From Glomus cerebriforme (taxonomy: Eukaryota > Glomeromycota > Glomeromycetes > Glomerales > Glomeraceae), in contig QKYT01000022.1 of the NCBI GenBank assembly GCA_003550305.1, forward strand, positions 177,709 to 241,708: 64,000 bases of DNA, in the 5' to 3' direction. A program made the translations under genes and the position numbers. The notes under the pieces are model-generated. The model was not told the origin of the DNA. It saw nothing but the letters and a program-made list of their open reading frames with translations, and searched no databases. Shown here one piece after another: positions 23,232 to 34,214 of the stretch (position 1 is its first letter; every line of letters starts with the position of its first letter).

Positions 23232-23993
23232 TATCTACTGTTGTTAATGGTTTGGCTTGGTTCAGCTTGAAGTCTAAGCCAAGCCAAGCTGATAAAAAGT
23301 CAAATCAAGCTAAGCTGAATTATATTAGCTTGAAGGTTTAAGTCAAACTAAACCAAGCCAAGTCATGAAGCTGATGGAACTGATGGAACTGATGGAGCCG
23401 ATGGGCAATATCTAATTAAAAAGTGAAAAAAAATGCCAAAATGGCATTTTTTCATAAAATAATATGAAAACTGCCATTTCAGCACAGTTATTCATGAAAA
23501 AATACACCGAAACAGCATTTTTTCATAAAATAATATGAAAACTGTTTTAGCATGATTATTTATGAAAAATGTGCTGAAATGGTATTTTTTTATAAAATAA
23601 TATGAAAACTGTTATTTCGGCGCAGTTATTCATGAAAAAATGTGCTGAAACTGCATTTTTTCATAAAATAATATGAAAACTGCCATTTCAGCGCAATTAT
23701 TCATAAAAAAATGTGCTGAAACTGCATTTTTTCATAAAATAATATGAAAACTACCATTTTGGCACAATTATTCATGAAAAATGTGCCAAATAGCATTTTT
23801 TTTATTATAAAATTGTTATTTCCCATTGGCTCCATTGACTTCCATCGGCTAGCCGTGACTCAAGCTGAGCTGAGCTGTGACTTGATATTCTCAAGCTGAG
23901 CTGAGCTGAATTAGCTTCTATTCTGAAGTCAAGCTAAATCGGCTCTATCGGCTCAGCTCAGCTTAGTTCAGCTCAATTTGAACTTAACAACAC
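23232..23993. mobile_element. 762-bp AGCTTGGCT/GCTGAGCT-word element with 10-bp TSD
   Basis: An exact 10-bp direct repeat TATTCTTGCC flanks it (23222-23231 and 23994-24003). The ends contain inverted TGTTGTTAA/TTAACAACA. The left arm (23250-23400) repeats GGCTTGG, AGCTTGAAG, CAAGCCAAGC, then GATGGAACTGATGGAGCCGA. The right arm (23820-23985) repeats CATTGGCTCCATTGACTTCC, then CAAGCTGAGCTGAGCT and GGCTCAGCTCAGCTTAG. The middle is a 71-bp tandem repeat. The termini and a duplication of 8-10 bp suggest a hAT-like integrator. Non-coding. Confidence 0.85.
23425..23815. repeat. 71-bp tandem repeat with GCCATTTCAGC hairpins
   Basis: Five copies of a unit, spaced 67-71 bases, contain CATAAAATAATATGAAAACT and a variable pair such as TGCCATTTCAGCACAGTTATT with GTGCTGAAACTGCATTTTTT. 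Each unit can form a hairpin between the GCCATTTCAGC-like and GCTGAAATGGC-like words. Confidence 0.85.
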
Positions 23994-24003
23994 TATTCTT
24001 GCC

Positions 24004-24700
24004 ATTTAAACGGAACCACTTAGACTAAGCGAAGCAAATAGAAAGAAGGTTGACGAAGCTTACAAATTAATAGATAGATGATACATGTGGAACCTTTTAT
24101 TAGAAAAAGTAATTAAAGATGAACTACAGTATATAAATTAGGGAAGGAGTTAGAATTTGAACAGTTAGTATTCATACATGAGGTTATATTTATGTAAAAA
24201 TAATTATACTAAATTGAAGTTTTATTCCCTAGTGCTATTTATTTATTTATCCTGAATATTGATGATGAGTTAGTTGCAGACTGTTTCACTAAGACAAAAC
24301 TTCATAAGATAAAGCTCACACCTATTCCAGAAGTTTCTGAACTCTCAGATAAAGTTAATGATTTTCTAGGTAAATTTATTGGAAAAATAATAAATTCTTT
24401 CTATTTTGCTATAGATGAACTTAAAGGAAATATGACAACTAATAAAGGAATTAAGTTTTGGTATTAATTATAATTGTGAAAGACATCACAATATGGACTA
24501 CATATACCTGGCTTTACATGTATTATAAGTTACAGTTTATACTTTTGTTCTTTGTGACCATCTTGTATAATATCAATAGTGAATTGAGTGAAATTACTTA
24601 TAGAATTAGAGAAATTAAGAGTGGAAAAATCACGGAAGTAAATCTAGAAAATTGGTTTAACTGTTACATATAGAGTATAGTCTTTAACCATACATTCAAA
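24004..24700 (+). other. Decayed coding fragments downstream of the insertion
   Basis: Short protein-like stretches are visible, for example EPLRLSEANRKKVDEAYKLI (about 24015-24075) and LVADCFTKTKLHKIKLTPIP (about 24270-24330), in different frames. They are not recognised. They may be the remains of the gene into which the 23232-23993 element inserted. Confidence 0.25.
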
Positions 24701-25049
24701 AATATAAAGGCCATATCTATTGTTAGGTATTTTCCTTTCTTTTGTTTAAAAGAGTATCTTCTTTGATTTAATGTGATTTCTTTCTTTTAATAATCAAGAG
24801 GTAAAAGTACGAGTATATTAACAGCCACTCAAAAAAATAAAAAAATGAAAAAGAAATCAGAAAACCATCAAAAAATTAATCGTAGAGGAGACTGGATCCT
24901 CAAGTCTGCAATATCACATGTTATTGCTAAGTCACTTTAATTAAAAATCATTCAAAATAATCCTTCATTATACCAAAATAAAGATAAAAATCATTCAAGA
25001 AGCAAATTTTTTTTTAATATATATCTCTAAAAATATCTTTATACATAAG

Positions 25050-25055
25050 AAATTA

Positions 25056-25122
<67 letters not shown>
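25050..25122. repeat. Poly(A) tracts
   Basis: Two long A runs are separated by a few T. Low complexity; the exact length is likely to be unreliable in the assembly. Confidence 0.8.
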
Positions 25123-25489
25123 AGTTAGAATAAAATTTTTTTAAGAAAAACATAACAAAAAAAAAGAAATAAAAATAAAAAAAATAGTTAAAAAATAAAA
25201 AAAACTATTTATTATAAGTCTATAACTATTCATACAACTTATAAAATGATTTACCATAAGTTAGATAGAGTTGTTAACTATATTAGATGGATTAAAATGG
25301 GGTTTTTATATTAAGTTTTTTTTGTTTTAATGTGAAGTAAAATCAAAAATTTTTTTCAATTAATCTGCAAATTCACCTGATATAAAATTCTATATATGCT
25401 AATCAATTTGATATTACATAAAAAATATTTTACTAAAAAAAAATATTTATGATTATAATGAATTTTAAGTAATAATAGTGGTATAAATA

Positions 25490-26340
25490 AGAATAAAAGT
25501 TTTCTATTGGTTAGCAGTAAATTCTGAAAATTCACAATTTTTTTAGAGATTCTACTAATATCTGATAGTAATACTATCTTATTAGCTCATTTTTATATGA
25601 TTTCTAATTTATTAGATATTAAATAATCTTTTTTAATTCAAAGCTAGATTATAATCTATTTAGTAATTTCTAAAAAAAAAATAATGTATAGAATTAACTA
25701 AAAAGAATTATACAAGATTAAAATATGAAAGTTTGTAAATTTTTTTGACCAATATATCAAAGTTTTAGATATATAAGATTTTATGCATTATTAGTATTAT
25801 AATTCTTTCACAAAAAAGTATTTTTTCTTAATTTTTTTAATATTTTGCATTACAAATCACTAATCCATATCATCAAATCTGCCAAAGTTATCTTCTTTAT
25901 TTATCCTTTTTTTATATCTATAACATGTAGAATGAGCTGATATATATTTGCAAAGTTTTCTTGTAACAGGTATATTATATGCATAATAAATAACTGTAGC
26001 TCGAATAAACTTGCCATTAGAATTATTATATATTACTGATAATTCTATTCCATTTTACAATTCTAACAATTGATCAACAGGAGTCAAATAATAGTTTAAT
26101 TAATGCAGTTTTAGTTTGTAAAAACTAGAAATTACTGCCAAAATTATTATATATATTAGTAGGCTTAAAATTTTCACTTTATGAAAGATTATAAATTATG
26201 CCATATATTACTCTTACATTATATTGAAAATTGTTAAAAGATTAAAATTAATTAAGATTTTTAAATGACTATCTATTACTTTATATTTGAAAAATAAATT
26301 ATTATTTGAATCTTTAAAAGTTTTTTAAATTTGACTATCA
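25490..26340 (-). pseudogene. Tnp2/CACTA-like transposase fragment
   Basis: Reading the minus strand from about 26110: YYLTPVDQLLEL-stop-NGIELS, then NGKFIRATVIYYAYNIPVTR, KLCKYISAHSTCYRYKKR, INKEDNFGRFDDMD-stop-FVM, and, further on (about 25590-25500), ANKIVLLSDISRISKKIVNF. In fungal Tnp2/Transposase_21-like proteins the order is 'LV.EL..LW.G', 'RA.....DIPA.RK.CG...H....C..C', 'F.GFDD....' and 'P.D.GRIP.KI'. The match in order and spacing supports the family. Cys positions are partly lost and stops are frequent, so it is dead. A shorter open frame upstream (26436-26663) is not clearly part of it. Confidence 0.55.
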
Positions 26341-26726
26341 TATATATTTGCTAATGTTTAACTATTATTAGATTAGTTTACCTATTTTTTGCATGATTTC
26401 TTAAACTTTCTTTTATTGAATAATTATTGTAATTATTATTTAAAATTAGTAATAGAAAAAATAAATGATAATTTATATATTAAGCTTTTATTTATAAACA
26501 CCTGATTCATAATATTGTAATTACATGTAACTTTATATTTATTCATCAGATAGTTTGAAAAGTATTGAAAATCATAATAGTATGATTTATTGGTTAGCAA
26601 ATCTTTTAGTATATATAATTTACAATACATTTTACAAGTTGCATATTTGATTATCAATACCAACTAATTTATGTGCCAAATATAAAGACATAAAAAAATT
26701 TAAATAAGTGTTTTTGTTGAGGTAAA

Positions 26727-27740
26727 TAGAAAAACTATACTGTATGATCAGCTAAACTGTACTGTATGGTTAAATTTTATTAAAATTTGTACAGTACAGT
26801 ATATTACTATATTAAGCGCTGTACTGTACTATATAAATTTTTGTAAAATTAACCATATAGTACAGTTAATTTAATTACGTGATTTAATAAAATTATATAA
26901 TTTTTATCAACGCAAAAATTTGAAGTTAAAATAAAAAATAAAAATGTAACAATTTATATATAAAAATATAAAATAAAGAAATATAAATTTATGATATAAA
27001 TATTAATTTATTAACTAATAAATAATTGTAAATTAAAAAAAAAATTTTCTCAAACTTACTATTGTAATATTACGCTAAAATTTTTAATTTTTAGAAATAA
27101 TTGTACAAAAAAATCAAAAATTTTTTAAGAACCCCTCAAGTACCAGGAATGAAAAAAGATAAGGGGAGTATTAGGAATGAAAAACAATGAGAGAAAAGTG
27201 TAAGAAACAAAAAAAAATGAGGAAGACATCATAAGAACAAAAAATAGTAATAAAAACAATAAAAAAAAACAAAAATCACCACCTGTAAAAAGGATAAAGA
27301 GTAGTAATTAATAAGTTTTAAAAATAAAAAGAAGTAATAAAAAAACAAAATAATAATAAGAAAGAAAAATATATCTTACAGTAGTAAAACTGTTTCAAGA
27401 AGTAAACTATCTTGAAATTTAGAAAAGAATATAAAGTTAGCAAAAAAGTAAAAAAAAAAGAGAATGATAAAAGAATAAAAAAACAACAAAAAACTATCTT
27501 GAACTATACCTTAAACTGTTTTAAAAAGAGCCATTTCAAGTTATTTTAAAAAAAAAAGAAAATTATTTTAATAAATAAAATGGGTTGAAAAAAAAAGATT
27601 ATCTAATAAACAAATAATTATATGTACATATATAAGTCACCTGATATAAAGATTGTACTGTATGAAAAAAAAAACATACAATCATCATTCATACAGTACA
27701 GTTTATATATATACTCATTATACTATACTAACTAACTATT
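26727..27740. mobile_element. TACTGTACAG-word element with purine-rich core
   Basis: The left arm (about 26727-26870) repeats TATACTGTATGATCAG, ACTGTACTGTATGGTT, TGTACAGTACAGTATA and GCTGTACTGTACTATA. The right arm (about 27650-27735) repeats TTGTACTGTATGA, TTCATACAGTACAGTTT and ATACTATACTAAC. Between them is purine-rich sequence (27130-27600) with AGGAATGAAAAAAGATAAGG units, much like 1-905. There is no coding sequence. The borders are approximate and no target duplication was found. Confidence 0.6.
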
Positions 27741-27840
27741 CAATTCTAATATCTAAACCTGAAATATTCTTATAAAAAGAATAAATAAACTAAGTTTTAG
27801 ATAAGTTGCAAAATTTACATTTCCAATTTTCAAAAACCTA

Positions 27841-29410
27841 AATTTTAAGGAACTGAATCTATAAAAAAAAAGAAAAACATTCGGTTAGAACATTTCTAAC
27901 AAAGAAAACAAAAAAAATGAAGTTTTGTAATGAAATATTTGTTATGAAACTTATGTATACATTTCTGAATTCTGAATTTTCAGAGCTGAATCTATAAAAA
28001 AAAGAAGAAATAGTCGATTAGAATGTTTTTTAAAGAAAAAACCAAAAAAAATGAAGTTTCGTAATGAAATAAATATTACTTATATTTTCAATTTCAATTT
28101 ACAGAAGCAAACTACAAAAAAGAAAAAATGGTCAATTAGAACATTTTTAAAAAATGAAAAATAAAGTTCATAATAAAGTAATTTGTTACAAAACTTATAT
28201 TTCTTTTTCAATTTCGAATTTCCAAAGAATCTACAAAAAAAAGAAGAAATGTTCAGTTAGAATATTTCTTAAAGAAAAAACTAAAAAAATGAAGTTTCAT
28301 AATGAAATAAATGTTACAAAACTTATATTTCCAATCCCAATTCACAGAAGTAAACTACAAAAAAAAAGAAATGGTCAATTAGAATGTTTCTAATATAAAA
28401 AGAAAAAATGAAAAAATAAAGTTCGTAACAAAGTAATTTAAATTTTTAATATTTTATATATAAATTTGTTATGAAACTTACATTTTTTTCTAATTTCGTA
28501 TTCCTAAAGAATCCAAAAAAAAAAGAAATGTTTAGTTAGAATGTTTCTTAAAAAAAAAAACCAAAAAAAAATGAAGTTTTGTAATAAAATGAATATTATA
28601 AAATTTACGTTTCAGTTAAATCCAAAAGCAAACCTACAAAAAAAGAAGAAACATTCAGTTAAAACATTTCTTAAAAAAAAAATAAAAAAATAAAGTTTCA
28701 TTATAAAACTTACATTCTGAAAAGAAAGTTTTGAAGTTACAACTTTGAAACTTACCAGATTTTTAAGCTGAAATCAAAAAAAATCTGATCTTGTTCCTAC
28801 AAAAAAAATGAAAAAAAAAGAAACGTTAGTATTATTTCTACTAATAATTCTTTAAGTAAATGTATTAAATAGAAATTTTGTGAAGAAATTTTCAAACCTG
28901 AAATAAAATCCAAAAATCTACAAGAAGAGAAAAGAAGAAATATTAGAAATGTTTCTATTTAAAAAAACAAAAAAAAAACAAAAAAAAAGGAACAGTAAGT
29001 TTTGTTACAAAATTTACCATTTCCTAATTCTAAATGCCTAAACTGAAGGAGAATTTACAAGAAAAAAAAAAGAACCATTAGAAAACATTTCTAAAAAAAA
29101 GAAAAAAATAGCAAGTTTTACAAAGAAACTTACCATTTTTCAATTTCATGTACTAATTTGAAAGCCAAAAGAATCTACAAAAGAAAGAGAAAAAAATATT
29201 AGAAATGTTTCTAATAAAAGAAACCCAAAAAAATATGGTAAGTTTCTCAAATTTCTTTGAGAAGCTTACCATTTCTGATTCATGTATTAAACCAAAAGTA
29301 CAGAGAATCTACAAGAAAATAAAAAAAAAACGTTAGAAATGTTTTTTTAAAAAAAATTGAAAAAAATGGTAAGTTTTATGAAGAAATTTACTGTTTCTTA
29401 ATTTTCAGAA
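27841..29410. repeat. Degenerate tandem array of GTTAGAAxxxTTTCTAA hairpin units
   Basis: Twelve units, spaced about 115-165 bases, each contain AAAAAAAGAA, a hairpin of the type GGTTAGAACATTTCTAAC (for example near 27885, 28249, 28940, 29190), a run of AAAAAAATGAAGTTT, and GAAACTTA. Short open frames are translations of the array. The unit resembles the one around the gap at 20075-21085 but with a different stem word. Confidence 0.85.
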
Positions 29411-31298
29411 CTAAGTTCAAACGGTGATTAAAAGTTACTGATTTAAGGTTTAAATGAATAACTAAAATAAACTGCAGCTATATCTTAATTGATAAGCATA
29501 ACGCACAGATTATATTTTTAACTAAAAGCTTTTATTTTTTGATTTTTATAAATTCAAATTGATTAGAATTAAAAGAAATGTTAAAAACTCTTGAATATAC
29601 TGTATATATTTAACAAAATCTGTTCAGTTTTTTCTAAATGATTTAACAGTTTTTTTTACAATTATATGTTTCTATTTTCAAGTCTATTCTATAATAAAAA
29701 CATTTTTAATATTCAAAATATACTCCAATCATATATATTTTTTCCATTTTTTATGTAACAGTAAAATTTTTGATGTGAAAATTAATTTTATTGATTTTTA
29801 ATTTTGTATAATTTTACAATCATTGGCTAATTATTATTGATTATCATATAACAAATTGAAAATTAAATTTTACATGATGATATAATGTAAAAATCATATA
29901 GTCACACTAATTTGAAAATATTTTTATTAAATAGAAAAAAAATCTCCAAAAATTGGAATACTGTTTTAGTTATACTTATAGTATTATACTTTTTTGCATT
30001 ATTCTTAATCACAAAATTTAGTATAGCAGATATTGAAATATATACTTTACAGACCAATAAGTTTCACTTTAAAATTTTAGCATCAAAATACTTATTTGAG
30101 AATAATAATAATTATAATGGATTTACAACATATTGAAATTTTAAGAATAGTGAAAAGATTTTCAAAATTAATAATAGATATTAAAACTATTCTATTTTGA
30201 AAAGCAAGAACTAAGAAGAATACTATGAAATTCTATGAAGCATTAAATAAAGAATATAAGTACTTGACTGATGGAGTATTTTTTTCACTAGTTAAAATAT
30301 CCATATAGAGATAAAAAATAAAGTAAGGATGGTTAATATGTTGTAATAATTTTCTTGCTTTAAAATTTTTAAAAGTTATGATATTTTTTAACATAAGGAA
30401 AGTAATTAAGAATAGCTTGTAAAAATTGTAACATTAATAGTAAAAAATCAAAAAAATTTTACCTTAGCAGTATATCAAATTTTTTGTCACTGGAACTACT
30501 AGTTCCTTAGGTTGCTAAGTTTGAAAATATAATAAAATAATTATCTGCTTCAATTCATCAAGAGCTAATAATTTTTGGCATTTCACAAAAATTCAATTTC
30601 ACAAAATTATGATAAACACACATACAGTATAACACTCCTGATCACAACTAAAACTGCTTATACAAGGGTTAAAAAGTTAAAAAATATCTACTATATTTAG
30701 ATTAAATTACCATAATTCAAATATGATATATCTTATATGGAGTGCGAGATTGATTATAAGAAATTTACTAGAACTATGTCCTGACTAATTTTTAAGACTT
30801 TATATGACTTTGTTCAAAAGAAGTGGAATACTACCACTTTGGTAGTAACTTTAAATTTCTTCTTGAGGGAAATGACAATCTTTAATAACTTGTCTTAAAC
30901 TCTTAATACCATTATTATCAAAAAAGAAGCTGATAATCAGTAATAATACTTTTTTTTTTTTTTTTTTTTTTTTTTATAGGCAAAGTGAGAAATGTAATAA
31001 TACTACTGTATTTAAAGAATTTAATTATAGTTTTTTGATTATTGAAAACGCGTGTATAATGTGATACAAAACGCAACTTATGTCGAACAGGTCATTTTAA
31101 TATTTTATGAATTAGGAGAGAAAATTTTTTTTACATATGATTATGCTAAAGGATTCTTTATATGTTTGCGATTATAAACTTATTGTATATTTTAAATAAT
31201 TTAATATTTATTTAAATAAAATTTCGCTTAACGAAATAAAATAAAAAAAAATAGATATACTGTATATAATAAATAAAAATATTATTAACGTCCATGTT
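29411..31298. other. AT-rich region with possible decayed coding traces
   Basis: Around 30425-30620 a plus-strand frame reads SSISNFLSLELLVP, then AKFENIIK and LSASIHQELIIFGISQKF with stops where Gln would fit. This suggests another decayed transposon protein, not identified. The 74-residue frame at 29912-30136 has no recognisable feature beyond one hydrophobic segment. A poly(T) tract lies at 30949-30975. Confidence 0.3.
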
Positions 31299-31817
31299 TT
31301 ATTCATTCCTTCTCATTTGATCTTCTCCCTTTAATTTAGTAACATGTCCTTGAGCTTCCATCTTTTGATCTCCGATAGTACCACCAACATTTTCTTTGAC
31401 GATGCCTTTGACTTTATCACCAGCACCTGAAACGTATTCAGAAGCTTTTGCTGCTTCAAGTTCAGCATTACCATCACGACGTTGTTCGGCGCCAGATTTT
31501 TCAAGATCTGGATAACCAAGAGTAGAACCAACCATTTCTTTTACGGCTCCAACCGTGGCATTATAATTTCCGGTAATTTTCGAAGGGGCTTTGTCTGCTG
31601 CATCATATTCAGCATTGCTACGTTCTTGTGCAATTTTGCCTTCAGTTTTGAGTTTTTCGTTGTCGGTCAGGTTACCAACTATCACGAAAAAAAAAAATAA
31701 AATGTGAATTTTGTTTAAAAAATGATTCATTATTACGGAAAAAAATTCACCTTGTTCTTTAGTAGCACCAGTGTAGTAGTTGACGTTAGCATTAACTTTG
31801 CTTGGTTGATCAGACAT
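31299..31817 (-). CDS. CsbD-like stress protein
   Basis: Two exons (31751-31817 and 31299-31678) join in phase through a 72-bp GT-AG intron to give 148 residues. The start MSDQPSKVNANVNYYTGATK and the repeated 'G....G.......A' heptad-like segments (KITGNYNATVGAVKEMVGST, KVKGIVKENVGGTIGDQKME, GHVTKLKGE) match the CsbD-like family. In fungi this family includes proteins described as mismatch/cruciform DNA-recognition proteins. It is hydrophilic, charged and rich in Ala/Gly/Lys/Glu, with no signal peptide or membrane segment. A role in stress is inferred from the family. It is divergent from the MAP kinase kinase gene, sharing a 608-bp intergenic region. Confidence 0.85.
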   Translation of the reverse strand: MSDQPSKVNANVNYYTGATKEQGEFFSVIMNHFLNKIHILFFFFVIVGNLTDNEKLKTEGKIAQERSNAEYDAADKAPSKITGNYNATVGAVKEMVGSTLGYPDLEKSGAEQRRDGNAELEAAKASEYVSGAGDKVKGIVKENVGGTIGDQKMEAQGHVTKLKGEDQMRRNE

Positions 31818-32425
31818 TTTGAATGAAGATAATTGATCGAATACTTTTATTTATTGTGATTTGATGATTGATGAATCGATCAAAGGGAAAACCGCTAGTT
31901 TATATAGTTGTTGCTAGATGCGCGAGAATTGTCATGTTAACGTCATAAACTATAAACCTTCATAAAAACGTCATGAAATTGTCATTAGTACATCATTGAT
32001 CATCCGTGCTAGATTATGTCATATATAAGTCATCGTCTGATATCATCACTTTGTTAATCAAGTTGTGTTCTGACTATGTCATAAGGGGAATGTAGTAGAC
32101 AACAAATAAGTGATTGTCCCTTTGATATCAGTCATATGCGAATCAGCGAATCAGAAAAAATGAGAATCGACATCACAATTAATTAGCTTTTTAATTTTTT
32201 TTTCTAAAGCGGATGAAAAAAAAGCCGACTTTTTTTGGTTGCCTGCACAACAGTAAACTGGTTTGGAGATTCATTATATTTTTTTTTCTCTTATTTCTAA
32301 TTGTTATATTAAAATTTTCTGTCATTTAACTATATTCGATAGTTACTTTTCATTCTTTCTTCAAAACGCTTTCTTATATCTTTTCAATCTCCATAAACTA
32401 ACACAGGAAAATAACGATCTACAAC
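31818..32425. promoter_or_regulatory. Bidirectional promoter between CsbD-like and Ste7-like genes
   Basis: This is the shared upstream region of two divergent genes. On the CsbD side, CGTCAT words recur: AACGTCATAA (31939-31948) and AACGTCATGA (31968-31977) are CRE/ATF-type half sites, with several more GTCAT words up to 32082. One AGGGG stress-element core is at 32084-32088, and a TATATA-like run lies close to the CsbD start (about 31896-31905). The set suits stress-responsive control, by inference from motif only. T-rich tracts precede the kinase start. Confidence 0.4.
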
Positions 32426-34214
32426 ATGTTGCCGAATTCTACTGGTCGATCCATACGTAAAAAACGAAATATACAGCTAAAGCTTGAAAGTTCTCCGGTT
32501 GTTTCGTCACCAAAGAATGGTACAGATGACATGAAAGATGGGCTAGCTCAACGTCTTACAGACCTTGAGGTTGGACTGGAATTTAGATTGGATTTAAAAT
32601 CTGAAGATTTGAAGCATTTGAAAGAACTTGGAGCAGGCAACGGTGGTACAGTATCGCAAGTCATGCACATTACTACCAAGACTTTGATGGCAAAAAAGGT
32701 ATAATATACTAAAAGAAAAACTTTTGGTATTGATTCAAAATCCAAAAAAAAAAAAAAAATTTCTTGCTAATTTTACACGTGTTAGCCAATTAAATATATT
32801 TGGGTAATTATTTCGAACCAAAAATACCTATAAGAGAAACGCAAACATTGATGCCCTCTTTCCCTTTTAATTTTCTTAAAATAATTTTCTAATATCAATT
32901 CTTCTAAAACGATTCGTTTTCTTAGATTATTCACATTGACGCAAATCCAAGTCTTCGTAAACAAATCCTTCGAGAACTTCAAATTCTTCATGATTGTAAT
33001 TCACGATATATCGTATCATTTTATGGTGCATTCATGTCCGATGCAGACATTTCAATGTGTATGGAATATATGGATGTTGGGTATGTATTGTTAGATATTA
33101 CACAATTTTTATGCGTATTTAATTGATTTCCTATATATCTGAACTTTTCATATATTATATTCTTCCGTTAATTTAGTTCACTTGATAACATCTATAAAAA
33201 GCATGGACCTATACCTTTAGAAATCGTCGGCAAAATCACAACAGCAGTATGTTTTTATTTACAACATTCCCAATATTTATATGTTTGTGTGTATAACTAA
33301 CCCTTTATCTTTATCCTTTATTTATTAACAGGTTTTAGAAGGTCTTAATTATCTCTACGAAAATCATAGGATTATTCATAGAGGTAATCAAAAAAAAATT
33401 TTTTCCTTTAATAAGTTTTTTTCTTATATTTTGTAAAGTAATTCATCCCTTTAAGTATACTAATTTTATTATTATTATTTTAAACATAATAAAGATGTTA
33501 AGCCTTCTAATATTCTTGTTAATTCAAAGGGACAGATCAAGATCTGTGATTTTGGTGTGTCTGGTCAATTGATTAATTCTATTGCTGATACTTTTGTAGG
33601 GACATCAAATTATATGTCGGTGAGTATAAGTAATAATAAAGCATCATTCGATTAATAAGGAATAATTCTAATATTGTTTTTTTTTTAAAAAAAACTTTTA
33701 GCCAGAACGCATTCAAGGTGCTACATATAGTGTTCGTTCTGATGTCTGGTCAGTTGGTATTACTCTGATGGAATTGGCAATGGGTAGATTCCCATTTCCA
33801 CCGGATGGTAGTCAATTGACTGTATTGGAACTTTTACAACACATTGTAAATGAACCCGCTCCAAGGTTACCAACTGGAGAATTTCCAGAAGACTTTGATG
33901 ATTTTGTTCAACAATGGTGTGTTGATAATTGTTTATTAATATATTTGAACACAAACTTTATTTGAAATATATTATGGACTAATATTTTTTTACTCTTTTA
34001 TTTAGTTTGATCAAGGAAGTAAGTGAACGACCACCGCCCAATGAATTATTGGTAAGAATTTTTTAGGGCTTTTTTCTTTTTATAATTATGTTTTTTTCTC
34101 TTTACCTAATTAATGAATATGTTAATATTTTGTAAATAGAAACATTCCTATGTCATATCTGCAAAGGAATCCAAAGTAGATGTTGAAGCTTGGGCAAAGG
34201 GCATTAATAGATAA
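32426..34214 (+). CDS. Ste7/Byr1-type MAP kinase kinase
   Basis: Eight exons (32426-32698, 32926-33080, 33177-33246, 33332-33383, 33495-33619, 33702-33916, 34006-34051, 34140-34214) join in phase to 336 residues. The kinase features are P-loop GAGNGG (residues 69-74), ATP lysine K91, HRDVKPSN (182-189), DFG (202-204), SPE (225-227) and GDVWS-like SDVWS. The activation loop [19 protein letters not shown] has the S-x-A-x-T pair S212/T216 phosphorylated by MAPKKKs, and it is close to yeast Ste7. The N-terminus [10 protein letters not shown] (11-20) fits a MAPK-docking D-site. The family acts in pheromone/filamentation cascades between Ste11 and a Fus3/Kss1-type MAPK. The short N- and C-terminal tails give a compact protein. 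All catalytic residues are present. Confidence 0.9.

Noticed and set aside
23425..23815. CRISPR array
   Set aside because: The repeats are diverged, with no unique spacers of constant length, they form the core of a transposon-like element, and the genome is eukaryotic.
24458..24673. 71-residue open frame as a membrane protein gene
   Set aside because: It lies within decayed sequence, has no splice or start support, and no recognisable family; kept only as part of a decayed region.
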